From Methylobacterium sp. J-088 (lineage in GTDB: Bacteria; Pseudomonadota; Alphaproteobacteria; Rhizobiales; Beijerinckiaceae), in assembly GCF_022829295.1 (NCBI RefSeq), contig NZ_JAKSYH010000153.1, positions 27,014 through 91,013 on the forward strand: DNA of 64,000 nt, in the 5' to 3' direction. Shown here piece after piece: positions 17,329 through 25,718 of this stretch. The position numbers were made by a program, and so were the translations under genes. Below the pieces are notes generated by a model. The model had not been told where the DNA came from and made no database searches. It worked only from the letters and a program-made list of their open reading frames with translations. Each line of letters starts with the position of its first letter. Within the stretch, counting starts at the first letter, position 1.

Positions 17329-18318
17329 CTACCGGATCCCCATCGGGCCCGGCCCCGGCAGGACGAACAGGACCCGCAGGTCCTGATCCGGCACGTAGTC
17401 CCGCGCCTCCCAGCGAACCGTGGCTGGCCCGATTTTCCGGATGCCGGTGCGGCAGAAGCTCACGATCGCCTCCGGAATCCCCTTGTCCACCGTCAGGGTG
17501 AAGCGCCCGATCGGCGAAGCCCAGTTGCGCGCCGTGGTCACGATGTAGGGCACCACGAAGGCCCGCAGGTATCCGCTCGCGTTCCGCGCCCTGGCGTGCA
17601 GACGCCGGATCGCCGCGAGCCCCGGATCGTCCAGGCAGTAGGTCGCCCGGTAGCTGTCGCGGGACGCTTCCTTCAGATCGAGGACATGGAACCCGCTCAC
17701 CGGGGCGTAGCTGTGCGCGATCCGGACGTCCTTCCCCGGGGGGAAGGTCTGCAGCCAGTGGAACTTCGCCTCGCTGCGCCAGAGCCCCTCGGTCATCCCC
17801 TCGGCGTCCGGGAACAGGCCGGCCTTGACCAGCTCCGCCCAGGCGGCGGTGTCGATCTGCTTCTGGGCCGCCACCAGCTCGGAGACCCGCAGCGGGTTGA
17901 GCGGCAGGCCGTGGCGGCGCAACAGGTCGGTGACCTCGCGCTCGCCCACGAAGGCGCGCTCCTCCAGCTCCGGCTCGACCGGATGGCCATCCACCGTGAC
18001 GGTGAAGCCGACGAAGTTCGCGCGCTCGGGCTGCGGCAGCTTGAGGGCCGAGAAGCTGAGCACGCGGCCGTCGATCGGCGGCAGCGGGAACGCGATCCGC
18101 ACCGTGCGCGGCGCCTCCACTTGGCTGCGGAACACGTAGGTCACGTCGATTCGCGCGCGGCTGATCGAGAGATCCTCGCTCGCCAGCGCGATGCCCGGCT
18201 CCGGCACGAGGATCAGCCCGCCGGCATCGAGCTCCGCGGCGCTGTCGTTGGCCCACGCCGGGGCGCAGAACAGGGCGACGGCGAGGAGCAGGGCGGCGGA
18301 TCGGAATCGGGCGACCAT
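17329..18318 (-). CDS. DUF4424 domain-containing secreted protein
   Basis: This 329-aa exported protein has an N-terminal signal peptide (MVARFRSAALLLAVALFC, cleaved after APAWA). A single DUF4424-type domain fills the rest of the chain. Characteristic stretches are VTYVFRS, IAFPLPPID, FTVTVDGHPV, and a C-terminal FTLTVDKG..V.FC region that ends in ARDYVPDQDLRVLF. The domain occurs in Rhizobiales and other proteobacteria and has no known function. The start at ATG 18318 gives a proper signal peptide. It lies downstream of hspQ on the same strand with about 85 bases between them. Periplasmic location is inferred from the signal. Confidence 0.82.
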   Translation of the reverse strand: MVARFRSAALLLAVALFCAPAWANDSAAELDAGGLILVPEPGIALASEDLSISRARIDVTYVFRSQVEAPRTVRIAFPLPPIDGRVLSFSALKLPQPERANFVGFTVTVDGHPVEPELEERAFVGEREVTDLLRRHGLPLNPLRVSELVAAQKQIDTAAWAELVKAGLFPDAEGMTEGLWRSEAKFHWLQTFPPGKDVRIAHSYAPVSGFHVLDLKEASRDSYRATYCLDDPGLAAIRRLHARARNASGYLRAFVVPYIVTTARNWASPIGRFTLTVDKGIPEAIVSFCRTGIRKIGPATVRWEARDYVPDQDLRVLFVLPGPGPMGIR

Positions 18319-18404
18319 ATGGCGTCGGGCTCGTCCGACGGCAGCGGCCGTCGCCTGAGGCTACCGCGGGGCCCTTGTCGAAAGCTTGACGGTCCCCGCG
18401 CCGC

Positions 18405-18743
18405 TCAGTTCGTAGCGCGGGCGCGCATCCGGTAGGCGCCGGCATCGTCGCGCACGAACATCTCGGCGATGCCGGCGTGGCGCAGGGCCTCGCCCGACGT
18501 ATCGGGCAGGAGGTTCTGCTCCGACACGTAGGCGACGTACTCGGTCTCGGCGTTCTCGGCCAGCAGGTGGTAGAATGGCTGGTCCTTGCGCGGCCGGACC
18601 TCCTCGGGGATCGCCAGCCACCATTCCTCGGTGTTGTCGAAGACCGGGTCGACGTCGAACACGACGCCCCGGAAGGGGTAGATCCGGTGGCGCACCACGG
18701 CGCCGATGGCGAATTTCGCGGTTCTCAGGGTTACGTCCGTCAT
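18405..18743 (-). CDS. hspQ: heat shock protein HspQ (hemimethylated-DNA-binding YccV-like domain)
   Basis: The 112-aa protein matches HspQ along its whole length. The KFAIGAVVRHRIYPFRGVVF core, WWLAIPEEVRP, then QPFYHLLAENAE and YVAYVSEQNLLPD are typical. HspQ promotes degradation or specificity changes through Lon and was first described as a hemimethylated-DNA-binding protein. It is cytoplasmic. The ATG at 18741-18743 is the natural start. It is likely co-oriented with the DUF4424 gene and stands between that gene and the DJ-1 protein. Confidence 0.92.
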   Translation of the reverse strand: MTDVTLRTAKFAIGAVVRHRIYPFRGVVFDVDPVFDNTEEWWLAIPEEVRPRKDQPFYHLLAENAETEYVAYVSEQNLLPDTSGEALRHAGIAEMFVRDDAGAYRMRARATN

Positions 18744-18790
18744 GGTTCAGTCCGTCCAGACCGGACAGATAGGACCGAAGACGGGGCCTG

Positions 18791-19540
18791 TCATCCGCCC
18801 CGGTTCGCGTCCGCGGATTCGGGGAGGCGGATGCCGAGCTCGGCCGCGATCGCCCGCGCGGTGGCCTCGCGCCGGGCGGTGAGGTCGGCGGCGCGTGCCC
18901 GGGCCGCCGCCACGATGGCGGGCGGGGCGGTCCCGGGGGTGCCGCTGTCGAAGGGCGGCTCGGGGGCGTACTGCATCCCGAGCTGGATACCCTGCGCGGC
19001 CTCGGCACCCCGCAATTCGGCGGCGAGGCGCAAGGCCCCGTCGATCCCCGCGGTGACGCCGGCCGCGAACACCCAGGTGCGGCTCTCCGCATCGCGGTCG
19101 ATCACCACCCGCGCATCCACCGGCTCGGCCCCGAAGAAGGGCAGGAGATGGACCGCGTTCCAGTAGGTCGTCGCCCGGCGCCCCACCAGGAGGCCCGCCG
19201 CCCCGAGGAGGAGCGCGCCGGTGCAGACCGACAGGACGTGCGAGGCGCCCCCGGCCTGCTGCCGGATCCAGCCGAGCACGGCGGGATCGCGCATCAGCGC
19301 CTCCTGGCCCTGGCCGCCCGGGACGTGGAGCACGTCGAGCCGGGGCGCCGCGTCCAGGGTCGCGTCCGGCAGGATCCGCAGGCCGCGCACGTCGCGCACC
19401 GGATCTGGGGTGGCCGCGTAGATCCGGTAGGTGCTGTTCGGGATCCGGGCCAGGATCTCGAACGGGCCGGTGAGGTCGATCTGGTCGAGCCCTTCGAACA
19501 GGAGCGAGCCGATCTGCAGGTGGGTGTCGGGGGGAATCAT
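18791..19540 (-). CDS. DJ-1/PfpI family protein, isonitrile hydratase-like
   Basis: This is a 249-aa cytoplasmic protein of the DJ-1/PfpI superfamily. The IGSLLFEGLDQIDLTGPFE N-terminus carries the conserved Asp, and the VCTGALLLGAAGLL elbow carries the nucleophile Cys. RATTYWNAVHLLP, then TAGIDGALRLAAELRG follow. The pattern resembles isonitrile hydratase (cyclohexyl-isocyanide hydratase), which turns isonitriles into N-substituted formamides, but activity is unproven. The ATG at 19538-19540 has GGAGG six bases upstream. It is divergent from the GlxA-type regulator at 19594, which has the same fold fused to an AraC domain and may control it. Confidence 0.86.
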   Translation of the reverse strand: MIPPDTHLQIGSLLFEGLDQIDLTGPFEILARIPNSTYRIYAATPDPVRDVRGLRILPDATLDAAPRLDVLHVPGGQGQEALMRDPAVLGWIRQQAGGASHVLSVCTGALLLGAAGLLVGRRATTYWNAVHLLPFFGAEPVDARVVIDRDAESRTWVFAAGVTAGIDGALRLAAELRGAEAAQGIQLGMQYAPEPPFDSGTPGTAPPAIVAAARARAADLTARREATARAIAAELGIRLPESADANRGG

Positions 19541-19593
19541 CGGAGGCCTCCGGGGTGGACAGGGCGACCCTACCGCGTCACGCTCTGGCGCGA

Positions 19594-20577
19594 ATGACAA
19601 AGAGCCCTCGTTTTCCGCCAGATGCCCCGCGGGTCGTGGAGGTGCTGGCCTTCCCGGCGGTGCAGCTCCTCGACGTGGCGGGCCCGCTCCAGGTTTTTGC
19701 CACCGCCAACGAGCATGGCGGCGTGGGCCAGCCTTACGCGCCGCGGGTGATCGCGGCGGGCGCGCCGCATCTGACCGCTTCGGCCGGCCTGCGGCTGGTG
19801 GCGGAGCCGCTGCCGGATCTCGACACGCCGGTGGACACGCTGGTGATCGCAGGCGGCCCCGGTGTCCTGGCGGCCTGCGACGACGCAGCGCTGGTGGCCT
19901 GGGTGCGGGCGCAGGCCGGACGGGCGCGCCGGGTCGCCTCGGTCTGCACCGGGGCGTTCCTGCTCGGCGCGACCGGGCTCCTCGATGGGCGGCAGGCCGT
20001 GACCCACTGGAAGCATTGCGGGGCGCTCGCCAAACGCTACCCCCGAATCCGGGTCGAGCCAGACCCGATCTTCGTGCGCGACGGTCCGGTCTGGTCGTCG
20101 GCGGGGGTCACGGCGGGGATCGATCTGGCGCTCGCGCTGGTCGAGGCGGATCTCGGCCGCCCCCTCGCCCTGGCGGTTGCGCGCCACCTCGTGATGTTCC
20201 TGAAGCGCCCGGGGGGGCAAGCGCAGTTCAGCGCGGCGCTGGCCCTCCAGGCGGGCGAGGAGCGGTTCGGGGCGCTCCACGCCTATATCGCGGAGAATCT
20301 GTCGGGGGATCTCGCGCTTCCGGCGCTCGCCGCGGCGGCGGGGATGAGCGCGCGCAGCCTCAGCCGGCACTACCAAGCGGCGACCGGCCTCTCCCCGGCC
20401 AAAGCCGTGGAGCGCCTGCGGGTGGAGGCGGCCCGCCGGGCGCTGGCCGAGACGGCGCAGCCGGTCAAGCGCATCGCCCGGGCCTGCGGCTTCGGCTCCG
20501 AGGAGACGATGCGGCGCAGTTTTTTAAGGCATGTCACGGCGACGCCGCAGGATTATCGGGCGCGGTTTGGGCGGTGA
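19594..20577 (+). CDS. GlxA-family transcriptional regulator (DJ-1/PfpI domain + AraC HTH)
   Basis: The 327-aa regulator has an N-terminal DJ-1/PfpI-like domain (VEVLAFPAVQLLDVAGPLQV, then VCTGAFLLGATGLLDGR) as the sensing part. A C-terminal AraC-type double HTH follows: LAAAAGMSARSLSRHYQ, then IARACGFGSEETMRRSFLRH. Family members control catabolic genes in response to small metabolites such as glycine betaine, arginine or nitriles. The ATG at 19594 is used; a GTG at 19555 would lengthen it into the divergent promoter region. The divergent DJ-1 enzyme gene only 53 bases away is the likely target (inference). Confidence 0.9.
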   Translation: MTKSPRFPPDAPRVVEVLAFPAVQLLDVAGPLQVFATANEHGGVGQPYAPRVIAAGAPHLTASAGLRLVAEPLPDLDTPVDTLVIAGGPGVLAACDDAALVAWVRAQAGRARRVASVCTGAFLLGATGLLDGRQAVTHWKHCGALAKRYPRIRVEPDPIFVRDGPVWSSAGVTAGIDLALALVEADLGRPLALAVARHLVMFLKRPGGQAQFSAALALQAGEERFGALHAYIAENLSGDLALPALAAAAGMSARSLSRHYQAATGLSPAKAVERLRVEAARRALAETAQPVKRIARACGFGSEETMRRSFLRHVTATPQDYRARFGR

Positions 20578-20704
20578 TCACACGGTCTCGCGGCGTTCGA
20601 GGGTTGCGAGGATGGTCTCGCGCACGCCGTCGCGGTTCTTATGGATGTCCGCATTCGTGATGCGCCGCAGGGTGCGGGCTCGCGGGATCGACTTGGTCAC
20701 CGCC
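20578..20704 (-). CDS. possible small ORF or gene remnant (about 40 aa)
   Basis: Immediately after the regulator stop, on the opposite strand, a frame ends at the TGA at 20578-20580 with a natural-looking, charged helical sequence (RRITNADIHKNRDGVRETIL). Going upstream it passes a possible GTG near 20700 and then runs into the palindromic element, where the sequence loses protein character. It may be a short gene or the tail of a gene truncated by insertion of the element. I do not recognise a family. Confidence 0.3.
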
Positions 20705-20823
20705 CGGCTCCGGCAGTGTGGTCGCGGATCGTGGGGATGGTACGGACGCTTCGCTTGCGCGGGCCTGACCCGACGAGCCGTTCGGGTCAGTTCGAAGCCA
20801 ACGCCGGCGGCAGGACGCAACGC

Positions 20824-20967
20824 ACCCCCTCTCCCGTGCGGGAGAGGGTTGGGGTGAGGGACTAGGACCCTCAGGATAGGTCGTGCGATTGACACGCCAA
20901 CAGGGCGAGCCTTTTTCGGATAGACCTGATCCCTCACCCTGCCCCTCTCCCGCACGGGAGAGGGGAC
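20824..20967. repeat. CCCTCTCCC inverted-pair repeat, copy 1
   Basis: Two inverted modules face each other about 105 bases apart. The left module contains CCCTCTCCCGTGCGGGAGAG followed by GTTGGGGTGAGGG. The right module contains CCCTCACCCTGCCCC and then TCTCCCGCACGGGAGAGG. The whole element (about 144 bases) recurs at 29550-29690. The remaining sequence between the flanking genes (20705-20823 and 20968-21022) shows no convincing gene. Confidence 0.8.
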
Positions 20968-21022
20968 CCGCGCTTCGCCCTGTCGCCGTTCTGCAGCAAA
21001 CGATGCGCGGATCCGGCCCCAC

Positions 21023-22072
21023 TCACCCCAGCTGATACACGGCGGCCAGCTCCGGATCCTTCGCGGCCACGAGCTTCGCCAGATCCACGATGACCTTGGC
21101 CTGCTTCCAGGTGGCGTCGTCCTGCATCTTGCCGTCGAGCATCACGGCGCCGGTTCCGTCCGGCATGGCCTCGACGATCCGGGCCGCGAAGGCCACCTCG
21201 GCTGGGTCTGGGGCGAAGACCGTCTTGGCGATCGTGACCTGGCTCGGATGCAGCGTCCAGGCGCCGGCGCAGCCCATCAGGAAGGCGTTGCGGAACTGCG
21301 ATTCGCAGGCATCGCCATCGGAGAAATCGCCGAACGGGCCGTAGAAGGCCTTGATGCCGTTGGCCATGCAGGCATCGACCATCCTGGCGATCGTGTAGTG
21401 CCAGAGATCCTGCTGCGCCGTGGCCCGGGGGGCGTCGCCGGAGGGATCGCTGAGCACCCGGTAATCCGGATGGCCGCCGCCGACCCGGGTGGTCTTCATG
21501 CCGCGGGACGCCGCGAGATCCGCCGGGCCAAGGCTCATGCCGTGCATCCGCGGCGAGGCCGACGCGATGGCGTCGACATTGGCCACGCCCTCGGCAGTCT
21601 CCAGGATCGCGTGGACCAGGATCGGCTTCGTCACCCCGTGGCGCGCCTCGAGCTGTGCGAGGAGCTGATCGATGTAGTGGATGTCCCACGGGCCCTCGAC
21701 CTTGGGCACCATCACGACGTCGAGCTTGTCGCCGACCTCGGCCACGATCGTGAACAGGTCGTCCAAGATCCAGGGGGAGTTGAGGGCGTTGATCCGGGTC
21801 CAGAGGCCGGTGCCCGTGGCGGCGAAGTCGGTGGCCTGGGCCATGGCCACGAAGCCCTTGCGGGCCGCCTCCTTCTGGTCGGCCGGGACCGCGTCCTCCA
21901 GGTTGCCCAGCACCACGTCGACCGTGCCGGCGAGGTCCGGCACCCGGGCGCGGACCTTGTCGTTGTGCGGCGGGACGAAGTGGATCATCCGCTCCAGCCG
22001 CACCGGAAGCTCGCGGAACGGGGCCGGCGCGCCGGTGGCGAGGGGCTGGAAGAAGCGGCGGGGCAGTTTCAT
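21023..22072 (-). CDS. HpcH/HpaI aldolase / CitE-like (malyl-CoA lyase family) protein
   Basis: The 349-aa protein is a TIM-barrel lyase of the HpcH/HpaI-CitE superfamily, which cleaves or forms beta-hydroxyacyl-CoA thioesters such as malyl-, methylmalyl- or citramalyl-CoA. Diagnostic parts are the [20 protein letters not shown] metal/CoA-binding region, [13 protein letters not shown] (metal-binding Glu), [23 protein letters not shown] and [12 protein letters not shown]. In methylotrophic alphaproteobacteria such enzymes serve the serine or ethylmalonyl-CoA pathways; which reaction this one does is not readable. The ATG at 22070-22072 is used, with AAGAGG upstream. It is monocistronic, flanked by two different repeat elements. 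Confidence 0.86.
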   Translation of the reverse strand: MKLPRRFFQPLATGAPAPFRELPVRLERMIHFVPPHNDKVRARVPDLAGTVDVVLGNLEDAVPADQKEAARKGFVAMAQATDFAATGTGLWTRINALNSPWILDDLFTIVAEVGDKLDVVMVPKVEGPWDIHYIDQLLAQLEARHGVTKPILVHAILETAEGVANVDAIASASPRMHGMSLGPADLAASRGMKTTRVGGGHPDYRVLSDPSGDAPRATAQQDLWHYTIARMVDACMANGIKAFYGPFGDFSDGDACESQFRNAFLMGCAGAWTLHPSQVTIAKTVFAPDPAEVAFAARIVEAMPDGTGAVMLDGKMQDDATWKQAKVIVDLAKLVAAKDPELAAVYQLG

Positions 22073-22114
22073 CGGGGCCTCTTGTACGGGCTGGCGTCTG
22101 CCCCCGTTAGAGCC

Positions 22115-22141
22115 GTTCCCGATCGCATTGCAATCGGGAAC
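22115..22141. repeat. small perfect inverted repeat (GTTCCCGAT..ATCGGGAAC)
   Basis: A 9-bp perfect inverted repeat surrounds CGCATTGCA and is preceded by TTAGAGCC, upstream of the CitE-like gene. A related core (CCGATCGCGTGGCAATCG) lies at 35200-35218 within a CTTAGA..TCTAAG inverted repeat. Confidence 0.5.
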
Positions 22142-22167
22142 ACGGGCATGTCCCCGAACACGATCCT

Positions 22168-22310
22168 GGATTCCAAAGGACGAGTCCTTTGGCGGGTGCA
22201 GGGCAGGGCTCTGCTGTACGGATCCTGGACCCCCGAAGAGGGGTCCAGGATCCGTAGGCCGGGGTTTCACCCCGCCACCCCACCAAAGGGACCCGGTCCC
22301 TTTGGAAACC
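22168..22310. repeat. dispersed GGTTTC-palindrome repeat, copy B
   Basis: The left end is GGATTCCAAAGGACGAGTCC and the right end is GGTCCCTTTGGAAACC. The centre contains a long inner inverted repeat (GGATCCTGGACCCC / GGGGTCCAGGATCC). It belongs to the same family as the repeat at 7362. Confidence 0.8.
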
Positions 22311-22329
22311 CAGGACCTTCGCGCGGTGG

Positions 22330-23676
22330 TCAGCCCCGGCCGCCCCCGCGCTCGCCCATGCCGACCCGGCCGAACAGGCCGTCGCCGGCCACGACCACGA
22401 GGCGCCGGACCTCGCCCCGCAGGAAGGCCTGGAGGAAGCGGTTGTAGTCGCGGAACGAGACACAGCCGTTCGAGGCGCCGGGCTGGCGCAGCATGTAGGT
22501 GTGGGCGAGCAGGCCGTCACGGCCGTGGATCGACCCGCTGCCACCGACCGGGGTGAGGCGGATCGCCCGAACCCCGTGGAACAGGCGCTCGCGCTCGGTC
22601 AGCATGTAGGTGCCCGGCGGCGTCGAGCCGCGCATGCGCAGGTGGACGAAACGCGGGCTGTCCATGGCCTCGCCGAGGCCGGAATGCGCCTCCAGCACCT
22701 CGCCGGACGGGAGCGTCACCGTACGGGCGGTGATGTCGTAGACCGCCGTGCCGCCGACGGATTCGGGCTCCGGGCTGATCCGGGTGCGTGGGGCCGCCTG
22801 CGGCAAGGTATCGGGGCTGGCATAGGCCAGGGCCTGACGTGGCTCCTGCCGGGGTGCGGCGGCGCCGACGCCGAACAGCTTCTCGAAGAAGGACGGCTCC
22901 TCCGCCATGGCGGCGCGGAACACGTCGCGGGTGCGGGGCAGGGCGCGGGCCGCCACCCGGGCGGGCGGCGCGGTGCGCGGTGCTGCGGGCTGCGGCCGCA
23001 GCTCGGCCGGGCGGGCCACCGGCAGAGGCACCAGGGCGGATGCCGGATTGGGCACGAAGGCGGCGGGGGTCGGCTCGGCCATGGCAAGCCGCAGGGGCGC
23101 GGGCGCCTGCGTGGCAGCAATCCCCTTCGACGCGGCCAGCCCCTCCGGCGCGGTGACCAGCGCATCCGAGGCCTGCGCGGTCCGGATCCGCTCGGCCTTG
23201 ACCTGCTCAGCGCGCGCGACCTGCCGAGCGATCTCCCGGACCGCCGGGGAGGGCTCGGACAGGGCGACCTGGGTTGTGGCGGCGACCTGGAAGTCGGTCG
23301 GCAGCGCCGCTTCGCCGAAGTCGGTCGCGGCGCCGGAGCCCAGCGCGGGGCTCGGATCGAGCATCCAGGCGAGATTCGGCTGCGGCGCGGCGTGCGGCGC
23401 GGTGGCGAGGGCGGGCCGCAGCGCGGGGGCCTCGGACGGGGCGGGGCCCTGCGGCTGGATGAGAATCGCCCAGCCGGCCAGGGTCACGGCGGTCAGGCCG
23501 ATGAGCCCCGTGAGACGGGCGCGGCGGCGGGCCCGACGCATGGCGCTCGGGTAGGGCACACGGGTGCGGGCGACGGGATCGTAGGGCGTCTCGACGTAGA
23601 CGATGCGCTGCGGCGCGGCCCGCCGCACGGGCTCCGCGACCGGGTACGCGGTTCGGGACATTGCAGCCTGAGCCAT
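22330..23676 (-). CDS. DUF2778 (Tlde1-type L,D-transpeptidase-like) membrane-anchored protein
   Basis: The 448-aa protein has a short cytoplasmic N-terminus, then one membrane anchor at about residues 55-75 ([19 protein letters not shown]). A long Pro/Ala-rich linker follows, and a C-terminal DUF2778/Tlde1 domain ends it. That domain shows [42 protein letters not shown], and the catalytic pattern [20 protein letters not shown] with His, Ser and Cys. Related domains process peptidoglycan stem peptides by L,D-transpeptidase or carboxypeptidase chemistry, so action in the periplasm is likely. An ATG at 23661 is an alternative start. The AmpG-like gene just upstream suggests a cell-wall theme. 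Confidence 0.82.
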   Translation of the reverse strand: MAQAAMSRTAYPVAEPVRRAAPQRIVYVETPYDPVARTRVPYPSAMRRARRRARLTGLIGLTAVTLAGWAILIQPQGPAPSEAPALRPALATAPHAAPQPNLAWMLDPSPALGSGAATDFGEAALPTDFQVAATTQVALSEPSPAVREIARQVARAEQVKAERIRTAQASDALVTAPEGLAASKGIAATQAPAPLRLAMAEPTPAAFVPNPASALVPLPVARPAELRPQPAAPRTAPPARVAARALPRTRDVFRAAMAEEPSFFEKLFGVGAAAPRQEPRQALAYASPDTLPQAAPRTRISPEPESVGGTAVYDITARTVTLPSGEVLEAHSGLGEAMDSPRFVHLRMRGSTPPGTYMLTERERLFHGVRAIRLTPVGGSGSIHGRDGLLAHTYMLRQPGASNGCVSFRDYNRFLQAFLRGEVRRLVVVAGDGLFGRVGMGERGGGRG

Positions 23677-23851
23677 TCGGGGAACTCGCGCACGCGCTTC
23701 CCCGGAGGCAGCCGCCGCCGTTCGCCCGCGGAAGCCGTTTCCGCGCACGTGGCCTGGGTTGCCCATCTGGGAAGGACATCAACCGTCCACCCATTAAGCC
23801 GCCTTATGGTTAAGTCTTGCTAAAGACGCGCACGCCGCCGCGAATACGCGT

Positions 23852-25192
23852 TCAGGACGCCCGCGCGGGGGTCTCCATCGGCGCGTCCATCGGCCCATGC
23901 CGACGCGCGACCAGCAGGCAGAGCAGGGCCACCGGCACGCCGATCAGGGACGTGCCGACGAAGAACCACGTGAACCCGGTCCATTCGATCACGAAGCCCG
24001 AAAACCCGGCGAGCAGGCTGCCCGGCAGGGCGCAGAGCGAGGTCAGCAGGGCGTACTGGCTCGCCGCGTGTGCGGTGGCCGAGAGCCGCGACATGTAGGT
24101 GATCAGTACGATCGACGCGAAGGCGTAGGCGAAGCCGTCGATCCCGACGGTCGCCGCGAAGGTCCAGAACGCCGCCCCGCCATGGCCGCCGTGCCATGCG
24201 AGATAGGCCAGCGCGAGGTGCGAGGCCGAGGCCACCACGGTGCCGATCAGCAGGCTCGCCATCATGCCGATCCGCGGGATGATGGCGCTCGCCAGGAACG
24301 TCCCGCCGAGCGCGATCCAGAAGCCGAACAGCTTGGTCACCGTGGCGATGTCGGTGTTGGAATAGCCCAGCGTCTTGAACAGCGGGATCGCCATGGCGTT
24401 CGAGACGTAGCCGGGCATCCGGAAGCCCGCGACCAGCGCCAGCACCGGCACGGCCAGCGGCCCGAGGCGGGCCAGCAGGTCGCGGATCGGCGCCCAGACG
24501 GTCTCGACGAAGCCGCCGGTGGCGGGCGTCTCGGGGGCGGGGGGTTCGGGCGCCAGCAGCGCCGCGATCGTGCCGGGGGCCATGAGCGCGGCCATGCACA
24601 GGTAGGCGACGCGCCAGCCGTACGCGTCGGACAGGTAGAGGGCGCCGGCCCCCGCCGCGAGGTTGCCGATCCGGTAGCCGATCTCCGACCACGACGACAT
24701 CAGCGCCTGCTGCTCGGGAGGCGCGGCGGTGATGCGCCAGCCGTCGATCACAACGTCCTGGGTGGCGCCCGCGACGCCGAGGGCCAGGGAGAACGCCACC
24801 GTCCAGGCGAGCCAGTGGGCCGGATCGCCGAAGGCGACGCCCGCGAGCGCCAGCGCCACCAGGATCTGCGTGGCGACGATCCAGCCGCGCCTTCGCCCGA
24901 GCCAGCGGCCGATGAGCGGCGCGTCGTGGCGGTCGAGGAAGGGGGCCCAGAGGAACTTGAGCTTGTAGGCGATGGTGAGCTCGCTCATCAGCCCGATCGT
25001 GGCGAGCGGCACCTTGGCCTGGACGAGCCACGCCGACTGGGTCGCGTAGACGAGCAGGAACGGGATGCCCTGCGCGAAGCCGAGCCCGAGCACCGCGGCG
25101 ACCCGCCGGTCGGTGAACAAAGGCGTGAGGAAGGCGTTTTTTTGGGACTTCACAGGAGTGGAAGGGGCACTGGCTGCGGCCGGGTTCGCCAT
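23852..25192 (-). CDS. AmpG-family muropeptide-type MFS transporter
   Basis: This 446-aa, roughly 12-segment inner-membrane transporter resembles AmpG. AmpG imports anhydromuropeptides for cell-wall recycling and, in many bacteria, for beta-lactamase induction. AmpG-like traits are LGFAQGIPFLLVYATQSAWL near the start, KFLWAPFLDRHDAP, GATQDVVIDGWRITAAPPEQ, and SSWSEIGYRIGNLAAGAGAL. The ATG at 25190-25192 is used. Downstream on the same strand lies the DUF2778 cell-wall protein, about 175 bases away. Substrate assignment is by family only. Confidence 0.87.
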   Translation of the reverse strand: MANPAAASAPSTPVKSQKNAFLTPLFTDRRVAAVLGLGFAQGIPFLLVYATQSAWLVQAKVPLATIGLMSELTIAYKLKFLWAPFLDRHDAPLIGRWLGRRRGWIVATQILVALALAGVAFGDPAHWLAWTVAFSLALGVAGATQDVVIDGWRITAAPPEQQALMSSWSEIGYRIGNLAAGAGALYLSDAYGWRVAYLCMAALMAPGTIAALLAPEPPAPETPATGGFVETVWAPIRDLLARLGPLAVPVLALVAGFRMPGYVSNAMAIPLFKTLGYSNTDIATVTKLFGFWIALGGTFLASAIIPRIGMMASLLIGTVVASASHLALAYLAWHGGHGGAAFWTFAATVGIDGFAYAFASIVLITYMSRLSATAHAASQYALLTSLCALPGSLLAGFSGFVIEWTGFTWFFVGTSLIGVPVALLCLLVARRHGPMDAPMETPARAS

Positions 25193-25333
25193 CCACGCGT
25201 CTCCTGGGGTTCGGGAAGGAGAGAGCAGATCCCGCCTTGCGGCGCAACGAGCAAACCTCGCGACGGCCCGGCGCGACGGCGTACGGGAATCACGCTATGC
25301 TGGTGGTGTGAAAGGACGGCAACGGAGGTCGAC

Positions 25334-25687
25334 ATGGACGCCCCCACGGTCCTCACGGCCGCCGAGGCCCAGGGACAGGCCACCTACGGCATGGCGAACC
25401 TGCGCTCGAAGACCACCGGTTTGCCGTTCATCGTGTTCATCTCGCAGAGGGGCGGCGCCCGGCACGACGCCCGCGTGAAGGTCTCGCTCGGACCTCGGGT
25501 CCAGCCCGATCAGATGGGCTCGTATCAGGTGAGACCCTTCCGATACACGGACGGCCCGCGCCTCGATCCCGCCGACGAGGCGCGCCTGAAGGCCTGGGTC
25601 GCGCTGAATCGCGACGTGCTCATCAGCTATTGGGACGGGCACATCGAGTTCACGGAAGACGCGATCGAGTTGCTCAAGCCGGTGTGA
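25334..25687 (+). CDS. conserved hypothetical protein, 117 aa
   Basis: This is a small soluble protein starting at an ATG with CGGAGGT upstream (25323-25329). The sequence contains GLPFIVFISQRGGARHDARV, then VRPFRYTDGPRLDP, then ALNRDVLISYWDGHIEFTED. The closing part (WVALNRDVLISYWDG) recalls the C-terminus of DUF4160-like small proteins, but I cannot confirm that. It stands divergent from the AmpG-like gene and convergent with mfd. No membrane segment or signal is evident. The sequence looks conserved, but no function can be given. Confidence 0.7.
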   Translation: MDAPTVLTAAEAQGQATYGMANLRSKTTGLPFIVFISQRGGARHDARVKVSLGPRVQPDQMGSYQVRPFRYTDGPRLDPADEARLKAWVALNRDVLISYWDGHIEFTEDAIELLKPV

Positions 25688-25718
25688 GGCCACGCCGGCT
25701 CAGGCCCTCACGAGATCC

